Source: Noviherbaspirillum massiliense JC206
GTDB taxonomy: Bacteria > Pseudomonadota > Gammaproteobacteria > Burkholderiales > Burkholderiaceae_D
Direction: 5' to 3'
Assembly (NCBI RefSeq): GCF_000312045.1
Contig: NZ_HE978634.1
Location: forward strand, 677,940-741,939
Length of the DNA: 64,000 bases
How positions within the stretch are numbered: position 1 is the stretch's first letter; each line of letters begins with the position of its first letter. A program made the translations under genes and the position numbers. Shown here one piece after another: positions 31,952 through 40,704 of this stretch. Under the pieces are notes generated by a model. The model was not told the origin of the DNA. It saw only the letters and a list, made by a program, of their open reading frames with translations, and did not search any database.

Positions 31952-33790
31952 TCATTCCCTTGAAGCTGTGTTGAGGAGCGCCGTCGCGCCGCGCAGGCGC
32001 GGCTCATCCACGCCGGCAACGCGGTTCAGGCGCATGAAGGTCGCCGGGCCGACGAGACCGTCCACCTGCAGCCCTTGCGTCACCTGGAATTCGCGCACCT
32101 GGTTGCGCAATTTCAGGTCGTAGGCCTGCGGTCCTTCCGGCGCGGCGCTGCCGTTGAGCTTTGCCAGTTGCGCCGCAATCCAGTCCACATCCGCGCCCTT
32201 GTCCTCCGGCGGGACGAGATCGCGGAAGGCTGCCGGCGCGCGCCAGAAGGTCGCGAACTCGCCGCGGAAATAACGGGCAAGCGCAACCAGGCTCACTTCC
32301 TGGCTGGTGTCACCGATGCGCAGCGTGGCATGGGTGTCGCTCAACCCGGTCAGGAGCGCATAGTAGGTGTTCTGCCTGCGGTCGCGCAGGGACAGTACGG
32401 CCGGCCGGTCCAGCAGCCTCAGTTCGGCAAAGCCGGCGCTGCTGAGGTAGCAATGCAGGCCCGTGGCGGTCGCATCATGGCAGGGCTGGCCTTCGGGCAG
32501 CGATACGTCCCAGTACCGGGCGAGGTTGCGAAATGCCTCGTTGCGGTCGCGCAGGCTGTCGCTGCTGCTGTCGTCCACGTCGGAGAGCTGCACCGTCTTG
32601 ACGAGCTCCGGCCGGTCCGCTGCAGGCATGGACGCGGCTTGCGGTTCGGCCGCATCTGTTGCAGGCGTGGGCTCGACGGCGCTTGCCGTTGCTGCTGTTG
32701 CCACCGGTGCGGACTCGGCCGGTGCAGCAGCCGGGGTGGCTGGTGCGTGCGTGGTCAGCACAGCCAGCAGCCGGTCGGATGCCGCCCGCATGGACGACCA
32801 TGCATCACCGGCGAATGCGGCAGAAGCGGCCATCCCGGCATCGATGGTCTTCCTCCAGTTGGCGTTTCCCGTCGCAGCCACTGCCGCAACCACGGCCGTG
32901 CCGGCCAGGAGGCCGAGCGCCGCATACTGCCAGCGGTGCCTTGCCGGCAGGCGGGATGAATGGGCGCGGTCGAACAGTTCCGCCGCCGCCTGACTGATGA
33001 TGGCGCGGCTGACTTCGCGCTCGCCGGTCGCGAAGGCGCCCAGCAGCGCGCGGTCGCACAGCAGGTTGATGCGGCGCGGTATGCCCTGCGTCAGCTGATG
33101 GATCTGCTTCATCTGCGGCTGCTGGAAGGGCGAGGCGGAAGTCAGGCCGGCGGTGGCCAGCCGGTGCTGGATGTAGCTCGCGGTATCCTGCTCCGACAGG
33201 GCTTCGAGGTGGTAGCGCGCGACCACCCGCTGCGCCAGCTGTTCCAGGTCCGGCCGCGCGAGCATGGCGCGCAGTTCCGGCTGGCCGACCAGGATGATCT
33301 GCAGGAGCTTGCGCTCGTTGGTTTCCAGGTTGGTCAGGAGGCGCAGCTGTTCCAGCACCTCGGCCGACAGGTTCTGCGCTTCGTCGATCACCAGCACGCT
33401 GTTCCTGCCTTCGGCATGCGCGGCCAGCAGGAAGCGGTTGAGGGCATCGATGTATTCCTTGATGCCGCCCGTCTGTTGCTGCGGCAAGCCGATCCCGAAT
33501 TCCTCGCACACCGATTGCAGCAGTTCGCGCACCGTCAGCCGGGGATTGAAGATGTAGGCTACCTTGCAATCGGCCGGCATCTGCTCCAGCAGGCAACGGG
33601 TCAGCGTGGTCTTGCCGGTGCCGATCTCGCCCGTCAGGAGCACGACGCCGCCGCTGCTGCCGACGCCGTACAGCAGGTGCGCGAGCGCTTCCCGGTGGCG
33701 CTGGCTCATGAACAGATAGCGCGGGTCGGGGGCGATCGAAAACGGTGCCTGCTTCAGCTGGAAGTAATGGATGTACATGGGCAAATTCAT
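31952..33790 (-). CDS. exeA: ExeA-like AAA ATPase with peptidoglycan-binding domain
   Basis: A 612-residue protein. The start MYIHYFQLKQAPFSIAPDPR (Met at residue 5) is the standard ExeA opening; the upstream Met at 33790 is equally open. Walker A is GEIGTGKTT (54-62) and Walker B is SVLVIDEAQN (131-140). A membrane segment lies near residue 285, then an Ala/Pro linker and a C-terminal PG_binding_1 domain (VREFQVTQGLQVDGLVGPAT). The ATPase face is cytoplasmic and the binding domain periplasmic. It precedes gspB with a 4-bp gap. ExeAB assemble the GspD secretin. Confidence 0.93.
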   Translation of the reverse strand: MNLPMYIHYFQLKQAPFSIAPDPRYLFMSQRHREALAHLLYGVGSSGGVVLLTGEIGTGKTTLTRCLLEQMPADCKVAYIFNPRLTVRELLQSVCEEFGIGLPQQQTGGIKEYIDALNRFLLAAHAEGRNSVLVIDEAQNLSAEVLEQLRLLTNLETNERKLLQIILVGQPELRAMLARPDLEQLAQRVVARYHLEALSEQDTASYIQHRLATAGLTSASPFQQPQMKQIHQLTQGIPRRINLLCDRALLGAFATGEREVSRAIISQAAAELFDRAHSSRLPARHRWQYAALGLLAGTAVVAAVAATGNANWRKTIDAGMAASAAFAGDAWSSMRAASDRLLAVLTTHAPATPAAAPAESAPVATAATASAVEPTPATDAAEPQAASMPAADRPELVKTVQLSDVDDSSSDSLRDRNEAFRNLARYWDVSLPEGQPCHDATATGLHCYLSSAGFAELRLLDRPAVLSLRDRRQNTYYALLTGLSDTHATLRIGDTSQEVSLVALARYFRGEFATFWRAPAAFRDLVPPEDKGADVDWIAAQLAKLNGSAAPEGPQAYDLKLRNQVREFQVTQGLQVDGLVGPATFMRLNRVAGVDEPRLRGATALLNTASRE

Positions 33791-34133
33791 GTCTGACAGG
33801 CAAGACTAGCACAGCCGTGCCGGGGCGGGCTGCGCTAAAGCAAATCTTTGTTCAGGTAAATATGTTAGAGGGTGTTGTGGACCAGGCGGGGATGCGTGTC
33901 TGTGCCGGAAGGGATGCGGACTCGCGAACGAATTTCAATATACCGGGGGGAAGTAGGGTGCGCCGCGCGCACCATGCCATTCCGGTGCGCATGGCACACC
34001 CTGCTTTCTTTTCCTTTGAAAGTTATGGATCCCGCTTCAGGAGCCGGTTGCTTGTGGTACCAATACTGCAAGCGCACCTGCGGCATGGCGCACCCCTCTG
34101 ACTAGAACCCAATCCGTGACACCTTCCAGGATC
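33791..34133. other. Intergenic region between divergent exeA and the DUF1345 gene
   Basis: No gene is supported in these 340 bp. An imperfect inverted repeat at 33955-34002 (arms AGGGTGCGCC... and ...GGCACACCCT, 19 bp with three mismatches) resembles the dispersed GTAGGGTGCGC-type repeat seen between genes in many bacteria. The exeA promoter should lie near its right-hand start. Confidence 0.45.
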
Positions 34134-34805
34134 ATGTTCATCAAACGCGTTTTCTTCCATCCGGTGCGCCGCTTCACGCGCAACCGGCCGCGCCTGATGG
34201 CCGCGCTGGGCCTGGGCATTCTGCTCGCGCTGCTGCTGCCGGGCGACTGGCAGCCCATCACGCGCGCGCTCGCAGGATGGAATGTGGCGGTCTGGTCTTA
34301 TATCGGTCTGATGGGCTGGCTGATGATCCGCGCCGACCACGCCATGGTGCGCAGGATCGCGGAGCAGGAAAACGAAGGCGCGGTTGCCGTGCTGGCGATA
34401 TTGTCGCTCGCCGCGACCGTCAGCCTGGTGGCGATCGTGTTCGAGCTGTCGAGCTCGAAAGGCTCGCCGCTCGGCTCACGCGTCGGCCACTATCTTTTTA
34501 CCGGCTCCACGGTCCTCGGTTCCTGGTGCCTGCTCGGGCTGGTCTTCATGTTCCACTATGCGCGCCTTTACTACCAGTCCCCGGAGGGCCAGCGGGCGCT
34601 GCGTTTTCCGGACGACGAGCGCAATCCGGATTACTGGGATTTCCTGTATTTCTCCTTCACCATCGCGGTGGCGGTGCAGACGTCGGATGTCAGCGTGATG
34701 TCGCGCGAAATGCGCAAGACAGTGATTGCACAATCCGTCCTGAGTTTCCTGTTCAATGCCGCCATCCTCGGCCTGTCCGTGAATATCGCGGCAAGCCTGG
34801 TCTGA
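34134..34805 (+). CDS. DUF1345 integral membrane protein
   Basis: From the ATG at 34134 (MFIKRVFFHPVRRFTRNRPR) the protein has 223 residues and five predicted membrane segments. An in-frame GTG at 34116 is an alternative start. Near the C-terminus DFLYFSFTIAVAVQTSDVSV and FLFNAAILGLSVNIAASL are the conserved DUF1345 blocks; the YFSFT-x-A-x-x-x-Q-T-S-D motif resembles the selectivity-filter region of two-pore ion channels, so a channel-like role has been suspected. Function is not established. Confidence 0.88.
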   Translation: MFIKRVFFHPVRRFTRNRPRLMAALGLGILLALLLPGDWQPITRALAGWNVAVWSYIGLMGWLMIRADHAMVRRIAEQENEGAVAVLAILSLAATVSLVAIVFELSSSKGSPLGSRVGHYLFTGSTVLGSWCLLGLVFMFHYARLYYQSPEGQRALRFPDDERNPDYWDFLYFSFTIAVAVQTSDVSVMSREMRKTVIAQSVLSFLFNAAILGLSVNIAASLV

Positions 34806-34835
34806 AAACCGGGCAGCCATTCCTCCCGGCAGAAC

Positions 34836-35519
34836 TTATGCGGAGCGCTCATCCGCCAGCATCCAGCGGACGGCTTCCTGCGCGATCTCCGAAGGAATGA
34901 CGTGCCCGCCGTCGAACTCGTGATACGCGACCTGGTATCCGGATTGTGCAAGGCGTGGGACGATCTCCCTGCTGCACGGGCCGATCGGCAAGACATTGTC
35001 GGCAATGCCGTGGGAGATGAAGATGCGCGGCTTTCCGTGCGCCTCTGCCGGCGCGGCGAAACCGGGTGAAAACGCGATCACATGGGTGAACAGGTCGCCG
35101 TTGGCGAGGCCGAGCGAGAGCGCATACGACGCGCCGTCGGAAAAACCGGCGATGGCGACGTGCGCAGGGTCGATGGCGTAGGAAGCGAATGCCTGTTGCA
35201 GTGCCTGGTCAATGTTCGCGACATCGACGCCATAGCTGCTGTTGACGATGATGTCCCAGGTATGTGCATTCGAAGCCGGCGCGACCAGGATCAGCCCGTT
35301 CTCGTCAGCCAGGTGACGCAGCAGATCCAGTCCATGGTGCGCATGGCCGCCGGCGCCATGCAGCAGCAGTACAAGGGGCGCGCGTCGCTCCGGACGGTAA
35401 TGTGGCGGCACATACAGGTAACTGTCGCGCTCGCTGCTTGTGCGCAAAGGATGCAGGCCGGCTGGTGCGCTTGCAGTAACCGTTGACGGGCGGGCAAGTA
35501 GGCGTGCTCCGTAAGGCAT
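34836..35519 (-). CDS. Alpha/beta hydrolase, phospholipase/carboxylesterase-like
   Basis: A 227-residue protein. PLVLLLHGAGGHAHHGLDLL is the oxyanion region, VAIAGFSDGASYALSLGLA the nucleophile elbow (GFSDG, Ser near 146), HGIADNVLPI the Asp region and FDGGHVIP the catalytic His. Length and motifs fit the phospholipase/carboxylesterase or serine esterase group. No signal peptide is seen, so it is cytoplasmic. It converges with the DUF1345 gene 30 bp away. Confidence 0.85.
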   Translation of the reverse strand: MPYGARLLARPSTVTASAPAGLHPLRTSSERDSYLYVPPHYRPERRAPLVLLLHGAGGHAHHGLDLLRHLADENGLILVAPASNAHTWDIIVNSSYGVDVANIDQALQQAFASYAIDPAHVAIAGFSDGASYALSLGLANGDLFTHVIAFSPGFAAPAEAHGKPRIFISHGIADNVLPIGPCSREIVPRLAQSGYQVAYHEFDGGHVIPSEIAQEAVRWMLADERSA

Positions 35520-35573
35520 GGTGAATTGCTCGCGGGTTTTCCAGCGTGTTCATGCAAGAACCAGTCCCGCCAT

Positions 35574-35609
35574 AAAAAACGCGGGAAAAGTGGAAACCAC
35601 TTTTCCCGC
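35574..35609 (-). terminator. Strong rho-independent terminator of the CHRD gene
   Basis: GCGGGAAAAGTGG and CCACTTTTCCCGC form a perfect 13-bp stem with a 3-base loop. On the minus strand the stem is followed by GTTTTTTA, a proper T-tract, about 64 bp after the stop of the CHRD lipoprotein gene. Confidence 0.92.
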
Positions 35610-35672
35610 TTGCTTTAGCCATGGGTGAAATCGCGATCAGCCATCCATGGCTTTTCCGTTTTGCCTTTCGGC

Positions 35673-37928
35673 TCAGGGATCGACCGCGCCGGTTCCGGTG
35701 CCTGTCGTGCCCGTACCAGTCGTACCGGTGCCAGTCGTACCAGTTCCAGTTGTGCCTGTACCGGTCGTGCCAGTGCCAGTCGTACCAGTTCCAGTCGTGC
35801 CAGTTCCAGTCGTGCCAGTTCCAGTGGTGCCTGTACCGGTCGTGCCAGTTCCAGTGGTGCCGGTGCCCGTCGTACCAGTTCCGGTTGTACCTGTACCAGT
35901 CGTGCCAGTGCCCGTCGTGCCGGTGCCGGTTGTTGCAGTGGCGGCAGCAGCGTTATTGAAGGGCAGGGCCTGTCCGCGGATTTCGCCGTTGGGGAAGGCT
36001 GTGCTATGCACGTTGAAGTACGTAGTACCGGCCTGCAAGGCAGTGTACTGCTCCTGGGTCAGCGTTCCGGTTGCCAACCATATTCCGCTTCCCGCTGTGG
36101 ATTCGGTCATCGGAATGGTGATCGGACCTGCAACGCCCGGGGCGCCCGTATGCAGATGGGCTGCCGTACCCGTGATGCCCGAAGTCACAATGACTGCCGT
36201 AAAGGCACGGGTCGTCGGATTGACGGTGAGCGATGCCGTACCAATGGCCGTGCTGGAGTTGGGCGGAGTCTCTTGCGAACCTCTCAGAGCTGCCACGAAG
36301 GACGAGTTGGACAAGGCCGCAGCAGTGACGCCGGTTCCGGTCGTGCTCGTTCCGCTAGTGCCAGTGGTCCCGGTGGTGCCAGTGCCGGTTGTACCGGTTC
36401 CCGTTGCGCCCGTACCGCTGGTTCCGCTTGCGCCGCTGGTACCAGTGGTTCCGGTCGTGCCAGTCGTAGTGCCCGTCGTGCCTGTGCCGGTGGCTCCAGT
36501 GGTCGTACCCGTACCCGTCGTGCCGGTTGTTCCAGCACCAGTGGTCGTGCCTGTCGTACCAGTGCCGGTTGTGCCGGTGCCAGTAGTAGCGGTTCCGGTA
36601 GTGCCGGTGCCAGTAGTACCAGTGCCAGTCGTACCAGTGCCAGTCGTACCAGTGCCGGTTGTTCCAGTGCCAGTGGTCGTGCCAGTCGTACCAGTGCCGG
36701 TTGTGCCGGTGCCAGTCGTGGTGGTTCCGGTCGTGCCTGTACCGGTCGTGCCAGTGCCGGTAGTGCCGGTGCCAGTTGTGCCTGTACCGGTGGTGCCCGT
36801 ACCAGTCGTGCCAGTGCCGGTAGTACCTGTGCTAGATGCGGTGCTTCGTTGCGGCAGGATCTGGCCACGGATGATTTCAGCGTTAGGTGCAGCTGCGGCG
36901 TTGACTACGAAGAAGAGGCCGCCGCTCGAAACTGCTGTATTGAAATCATCCAACTGCGTCTGGGTCAGTGTTTCCTTTGCTGTCCAGACGCCGCTTCCCG
37001 AGCTGGTCTCGGTCAGATTGAAAACGACTGTGCCCGAACTGGTCGCAGTGCCGGTCTTGATGGTGGCGGTGGCGGGAATGGCGGTGCCGCCAGTGGTGCC
37101 AGTGCCAGTCGCACCCGTTCCGCCGGTTCCGCTGGCGCCGCTAGTGCCGGTACCAGTCGTACCGGTGCCGGTCGTGCCAGTACCAGTTGTGCCAGTACCA
37201 GTTGTGCCAGTACCAGTTGTGCCAGTACCAGTTGTGCCAGTACCAGTTGTGCCGGTGCCAGTTGTGCCGGTGCCAGTTGTAGCTGTTCCGGTGGTACCCG
37301 TACCAGTCGTACCGGTCGTCGCGCCAGTCGTGCCCGTACCGGTTGTGCCGGTGCCAGTCGTGGCTGTTCCGGTAGTGCCAGTACCAGTCGTGCCGGTGGT
37401 TGTTCCGGTCGTACCCGTACCAGTCGTGCCGGTTCCGGTCGTGCCGGTGCCAGTCGTGGCTGTTCCGGTGGTGCCAGTCCCAGTTGTGCCTGTACCGGTA
37501 GTGCCTGTACCGGTAGTGCCTGTACCAGTCGTGCCGGTGGTCGTTCCGGTCGTACCCGTACCAGTAGTGGCTGTGCCAGTGCCAGAGGTGCTGGTCAGGC
37601 CAGTGGTTGTCAGGGTGGCCACGAGAGTCCGTGTTGTGGGATCAACTACGATGGTGCCTGTGCCGCGTGCAGTGCTGGTGGTCGCCGGGATCGCCGAGCT
37701 GCCAGTGAGGGTAGCTGCATATGTATTGACCAGCTCGTTCTGGGCTTGGGTAACGGCCGCAGGTACGGTGCCAGTCGTTCCAGTCCCGGTCGCCCCGGTG
37801 CCGGAACCGGAACCAGTACTGGCGTTGTTGAAGCTGCGATCACCGTCGCCACCGCAGGACGCGATCACGACGACCGACATGGTCGCCAGTAACCAGCGTA
37901 GTATCAAATTGAAACTGAAAGACTTCAT
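35673..37928 (-). CDS. CHRD-domain lipoprotein with long Gly-Thr repeat tracts
   Basis: A 751-residue protein. The signal ends at a lipobox (VVVIASC, Cys25), and TAGGAGG precedes the ATG. The rest alternates CHRD domains with tracts of the unit TGTGTT or close variants. The second CHRD domain (about residues 540-660) is intact, with AHLHTGAPGVAGPI, WLATGTLTQEQYTALQAG and FPNGEIRGQ. The first appears split: its front half (YAATLTGSSAIPATTSTARG, about 70-114) and back half (about 285-365, ending ILPQRS) are parted by some 165 repeat residues where the His loop should be. CHRD domains occur in chordin and bacterial surface proteins; the role is unknown. Confidence 0.85.
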   Translation of the reverse strand: MKSFSFNLILRWLLATMSVVVIASCGGDGDRSFNNASTGSGSGTGATGTGTTGTVPAAVTQAQNELVNTYAATLTGSSAIPATTSTARGTGTIVVDPTTRTLVATLTTTGLTSTSGTGTATTGTGTTGTTTGTTGTGTTGTGTTGTGTTGTGTTGTATTGTGTTGTGTTGTGTTGTTTGTTGTGTTGTATTGTGTTGTGTTGATTGTTGTGTTGTATTGTGTTGTGTTGTGTTGTGTTGTGTTGTGTTGTGTTGTGTTGTGTSGASGTGGTGATGTGTTGGTAIPATATIKTGTATSSGTVVFNLTETSSGSGVWTAKETLTQTQLDDFNTAVSSGGLFFVVNAAAAPNAEIIRGQILPQRSTASSTGTTGTGTTGTGTTGTGTTGTGTTGTGTTGTGTTGTTTTGTGTTGTGTTGTTTGTGTTGTGTTGTGTTGTGTTGTGTTGTATTGTGTTGTGTTGTTTGAGTTGTTGTGTTTGATGTGTTGTTTGTTGTTGTSGASGTSGTGATGTGTTGTGTTGTTGTSGTSTTGTGVTAAALSNSSFVAALRGSQETPPNSSTAIGTASLTVNPTTRAFTAVIVTSGITGTAAHLHTGAPGVAGPITIPMTESTAGSGIWLATGTLTQEQYTALQAGTTYFNVHSTAFPNGEIRGQALPFNNAAAATATTGTGTTGTGTTGTGTTGTGTTGTGTTGTGTTGTGTTGTGTTGTGTTGTGTTGTGTTGTGTTGTGTTGTGTTGTGTTGTGTGAVDP
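35690..35944 (-). repeat. C-terminal 18-bp repeat tract of the CHRD gene
   Basis: Tandem copies of an 18-bp unit coding for Thr-Gly-Thr-Gly-Thr-Thr, with variation mostly at third codon positions. The unit size keeps the frame, so copy changes alter length without shifting it. Confidence 0.85.
36329..36837 (-). repeat. Middle 18-bp repeat tract of the CHRD gene
   Basis: Some 510 bp of the same 18-bp unit between the first and second CHRD domains. Part is less regular, with TSGASGT and TTGTTGT variants toward the second domain. Confidence 0.85.
37080..37590 (-). repeat. 18-bp repeat tract inside the first CHRD domain
   Basis: Some 510 bp of the same unit, with TATTG and TTTGT variants, lying between the two halves of the first CHRD domain. 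Several neighbouring copies are identical at DNA level (near 37185-37250), which points to recent slippage or recombination. Confidence 0.85.
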
Positions 37929-38854
37929 GACGTGGCCTCCTAAATAGGGTAAAGAAATTCAAGACTTCTCATGTTTCGGAGGTGCATTGCAATGATGCAC
38001 AACGCGCGGGTAAGGTCACGCGTTGCTCTTCGTCCTGATGCGCAAGCAATTGCCTCATTCTTCTTCAACGGCAGGCTCGAGCAGCAATACGAAGATTTCA
38101 GCTTCTTCAACGAGCATTTGCATCGCCTGTATTGCGAACCTCTGAACGGAAACGCAATGCAGTCTCCGTGCCAGAGGCCGCTAGTGTTGACGGGGGCAAA
38201 TGCAGAGTAATTTTTTGTAGGCGCGCAGAAAACCTGTTTCACCGCGTTATTCAAAAAAGGCATTTATCGATAACCTGCTGCATCAAATTGGGTACGCGCC
38301 TTGCGCTGAAAAAATTCTCTTTCGCTCCTGCATTCATCGCCCTAATACGTTCCAAGATGCAGCACGTAAGAAGTACGACTGGATTACAAAAAATACCAAT
38401 GGTTTTCACCGTATTTGACAAGATGTATTTTTTTGTTACGGGCGAGCTTGAAAAATGTTGTGCGGCGCTTGTGTTGCGTTTGGAATAAGCACTCTTGCAA
38501 TGATGGTTTTTCATTAATGCGAACATCGGTGCTGTGCCTTCCCCTGAGGCCGTTTGCAGTTTGTTGTACTGCAACTGGCGACGAAGGTGCTCATCGTGTC
38601 CAAAAGTATTTCCAACACTTGGGCGTGCCGCTCGCTGCAAATTCATTAGTCGCAGCCATTGCTCCCGCCCATGTTTCGCATGACAAAGTTTCGCGGGACT
38701 AAAGTTGGGGAAAGCGCTCTGCAGTTTCATAGCCTTTGCTTATTCCCGCGGAATATTTCATTGCTATCGCAATGCAGCATGAAACTTGCTTTCCAAATGA
38801 GGTAGATGGCCACGCAATGCTTCAGGCCAATGACAAACATGTGGAGGAATATTC
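37929..38854. other. Long intergenic region between the CHRD and esterase genes
   Basis: 926 bp, the largest gap in the window. Several frames of 60-160 codons are open on both strands, but they overlap each other, lack ribosome sites and show no family or membrane pattern. The section 38190-38560 is AT-richer than the surroundings. The CHRD promoter should lie in the first 100 bp and the esterase promoter in the last 100. I cannot support any RNA gene. Confidence 0.45.
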
Positions 38855-39796
38855 ATGCCAACAGTAAAAGCCGACAACGAACAGCCCTTCGTTGCCACCC
38901 GCACTCCGGCCCGTTTTATTCGGGGCCGCTTCGGCAATGCCGCTGACGGCCGCAGCTACAAGCTGTTTGTTCCGGAGGTGGTGCGCGACGAACTGCTGCC
39001 GCTGGTGGTGATGCTGCACGGCTGTCATCAGAAGCCGGATGACTTTGCCAGTGCAACCAGAATGAACGAGCTCGCCGAGCGCGAGCGCTGCCTGGTGGTG
39101 TATCCCTCGCAGTCGCGCAGCGCGAACCGTGCCGGCTGCTGGAACTGGTATGCCCCGTCAAACCAGCGGCGCGGCCAGGGAGAGCCGGCCATCATCGCCG
39201 GCATCACCCGGAGCATCATTGCGTCCTATCCCGTCGATCCGAAGCGCGTCTATGTGGCAGGCCTGTCAGCCGGCGGCGCGATGGCGGCGATCATGGGCAT
39301 GACCTATCCCGATCTGTATGCGGCAGTGGGCATTCATTCCGGTCTGCCTTACGGTGCGGCGCATGATCTGCTGTCGGCCTACGATGCGATGCTGTACGGG
39401 ACGGACCTCAAAACATCCGAATCGCCGCACGAGACCATGCTGCCAACCATCGTTTTCCATGGTGACCGCGACACGACCGTGCATCCTTCGAATGCGGACC
39501 GGATACTGGCCCAGGCTGCACAGCCGGTGCATCATCCCGAGGCGCAGGCCCAGGAAGGCTATGTGGAAGTCGTTCTGCCGGAACCGCCCGACTTCGGACG
39601 CCATGCTTATACGCGCACCATACGCTGCAATCAGCGGCGCAAGGCCTACGCAGAACAGTGGCTGGTGCATGGCGCCGGCCATGCATGGTCCGGCGGCCAT
39701 GCCGGCGGCAGCTTCGTCGATCCCAAGGGACCGGATGCGTCGCAGGAAATGCTGCGCTTCTTTGCGACTGCCCGCCAGTATTGCAAGTGCTGCTGA
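38855..39796 (+). CDS. PHB-depolymerase-family esterase
   Basis: A 313-residue alpha/beta hydrolase preceded by GGAGGAAT. LPLVVMLHGCHQKPDDFASA is the family's oxyanion loop, YVAGLSAGGAMAAIMGMTYP the nucleophile elbow (Ser near 139), HGDRDTTVHP the acid region and GAGHAWSGGHAGGSF the catalytic His segment. The HGC-x-Q and GAGHAWSGG blocks are typical of PHB depolymerase-type esterases, which cut polyhydroxybutyrate or similar esters. No signal peptide is evident, so it may be intracellular. It stands upstream of two phasin genes, which supports a PHA link. Confidence 0.9.
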   Translation: MPTVKADNEQPFVATRTPARFIRGRFGNAADGRSYKLFVPEVVRDELLPLVVMLHGCHQKPDDFASATRMNELAERERCLVVYPSQSRSANRAGCWNWYAPSNQRRGQGEPAIIAGITRSIIASYPVDPKRVYVAGLSAGGAMAAIMGMTYPDLYAAVGIHSGLPYGAAHDLLSAYDAMLYGTDLKTSESPHETMLPTIVFHGDRDTTVHPSNADRILAQAAQPVHHPEAQAQEGYVEVVLPEPPDFGRHAYTRTIRCNQRRKAYAEQWLVHGAGHAWSGGHAGGSFVDPKGPDASQEMLRFFATARQYCKCC

Positions 39797-40077
39797 AGAC
39801 GGCATGAGGGGCGCGGAAGAAGGTCACCCGCCTGTATCATGCATTGCAGCATTTCTGGCAAAGAAAATAATTTTCGATTGCAAGATGAATGAACGGATTA
39901 CCGGTAAATAAAGGCGATTGTAAAAACTATCGCCAGAAATGTCGCATTGGTGCAACGCAAAAATAAAATCAAATCATCTGGAACTTGACAAAAGATCCAG
40001 CCTCTATCCAGTGCGCGCAGAGCCATTGCTCAAAACCGGTAAGTTGTTCCTTCAACGAATCTGCAAAGAGGTGATGC

Positions 40078-40578
40078 ATGTTTTCCCTTTCTCAAACGAT
40101 TACGCCCGCCATGAAGGCGCACATGGAAGCACAATGCTCGCTGCTCAATGACATGTCGCAACGGATTTTCGAAACAGCGCAAAAGATTAACGAGCTCAAT
40201 ATCCAGGTTGCAAAGACCGTGATGGAAGAGTCGCTTACCAGCATGCAGCAGGTGATGGTGGCCAAGGATCCGTACGAAGCGCTTTCCATTGCAGCAGCAC
40301 AGGCCCAGCCAACCGCGGAAAAAATCCGGGCCTACCAGCAGCATCTGACGAACATCGCTGCACGCACGCAGGTGGACCTTGCGAAGACCGCGGAATCGCA
40401 CGTGCCCAATACCAGTCGCACTGCGGCCGCGTTCGCGGATGAGGTCGCCAGGAGGGCGACTGAAGAAACCGAAAAGGCTACCCTGCGTCAGAAGGCCGCA
40501 ATGGAGAAGCTCACCAATCCGATTGCCCGTCCTTCACCTGACGGCAAGGCGCAGGCAACGCGTTCGGGTGCGACCTGA
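40078..40578 (+). CDS. phaP: Phasin, first of two
   Basis: A 166-residue, amphipathic helical protein starting MFSLSQTITPAMKAHMEAQC, with AAGAGGTG upstream. The QRIFETAQKINELNIQVAKT and EKIRAYQQHLTNIAARTQVD segments are the phasin (PhaP) signature of Burkholderiales. Phasins coat polyhydroxyalkanoate granules and set their size. A second phasin follows after 126 bp, and the two align along their whole length, so they arose by duplication. The C-terminal tail is Pro/Ala-rich. Confidence 0.93.
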   Translation: MFSLSQTITPAMKAHMEAQCSLLNDMSQRIFETAQKINELNIQVAKTVMEESLTSMQQVMVAKDPYEALSIAAAQAQPTAEKIRAYQQHLTNIAARTQVDLAKTAESHVPNTSRTAAAFADEVARRATEETEKATLRQKAAMEKLTNPIARPSPDGKAQATRSGAT

Positions 40579-40704
40579 GTGGCATGAAGCAGGGCATTCA
40601 AGCCATGGCTTGCGGCACGGGGCCGCACCATGGCGGGAGGCGCTTGCATCATCGCCACGATGAGGCAATGCGCCGGTTCACGTTTCTTTTCAAGGGGGCG
40701 TTAC

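Noticed and set aside
35625-37947. Two plus-strand frames of about 755 and 766 codons (Gly/Ala/Ser-rich and Val/Pro-rich) across the repeats.
   Set aside because: They exist because the 18-bp repeat has no stops in those frames. The minus strand has the ribosome site, lipobox, CHRD domains and terminator.
38251-38730. Minus-strand frame of 159 codons in the 926-bp gap.
   Set aside because: No ribosome site, no domain and it overlaps other equally weak frames on the opposite strand.
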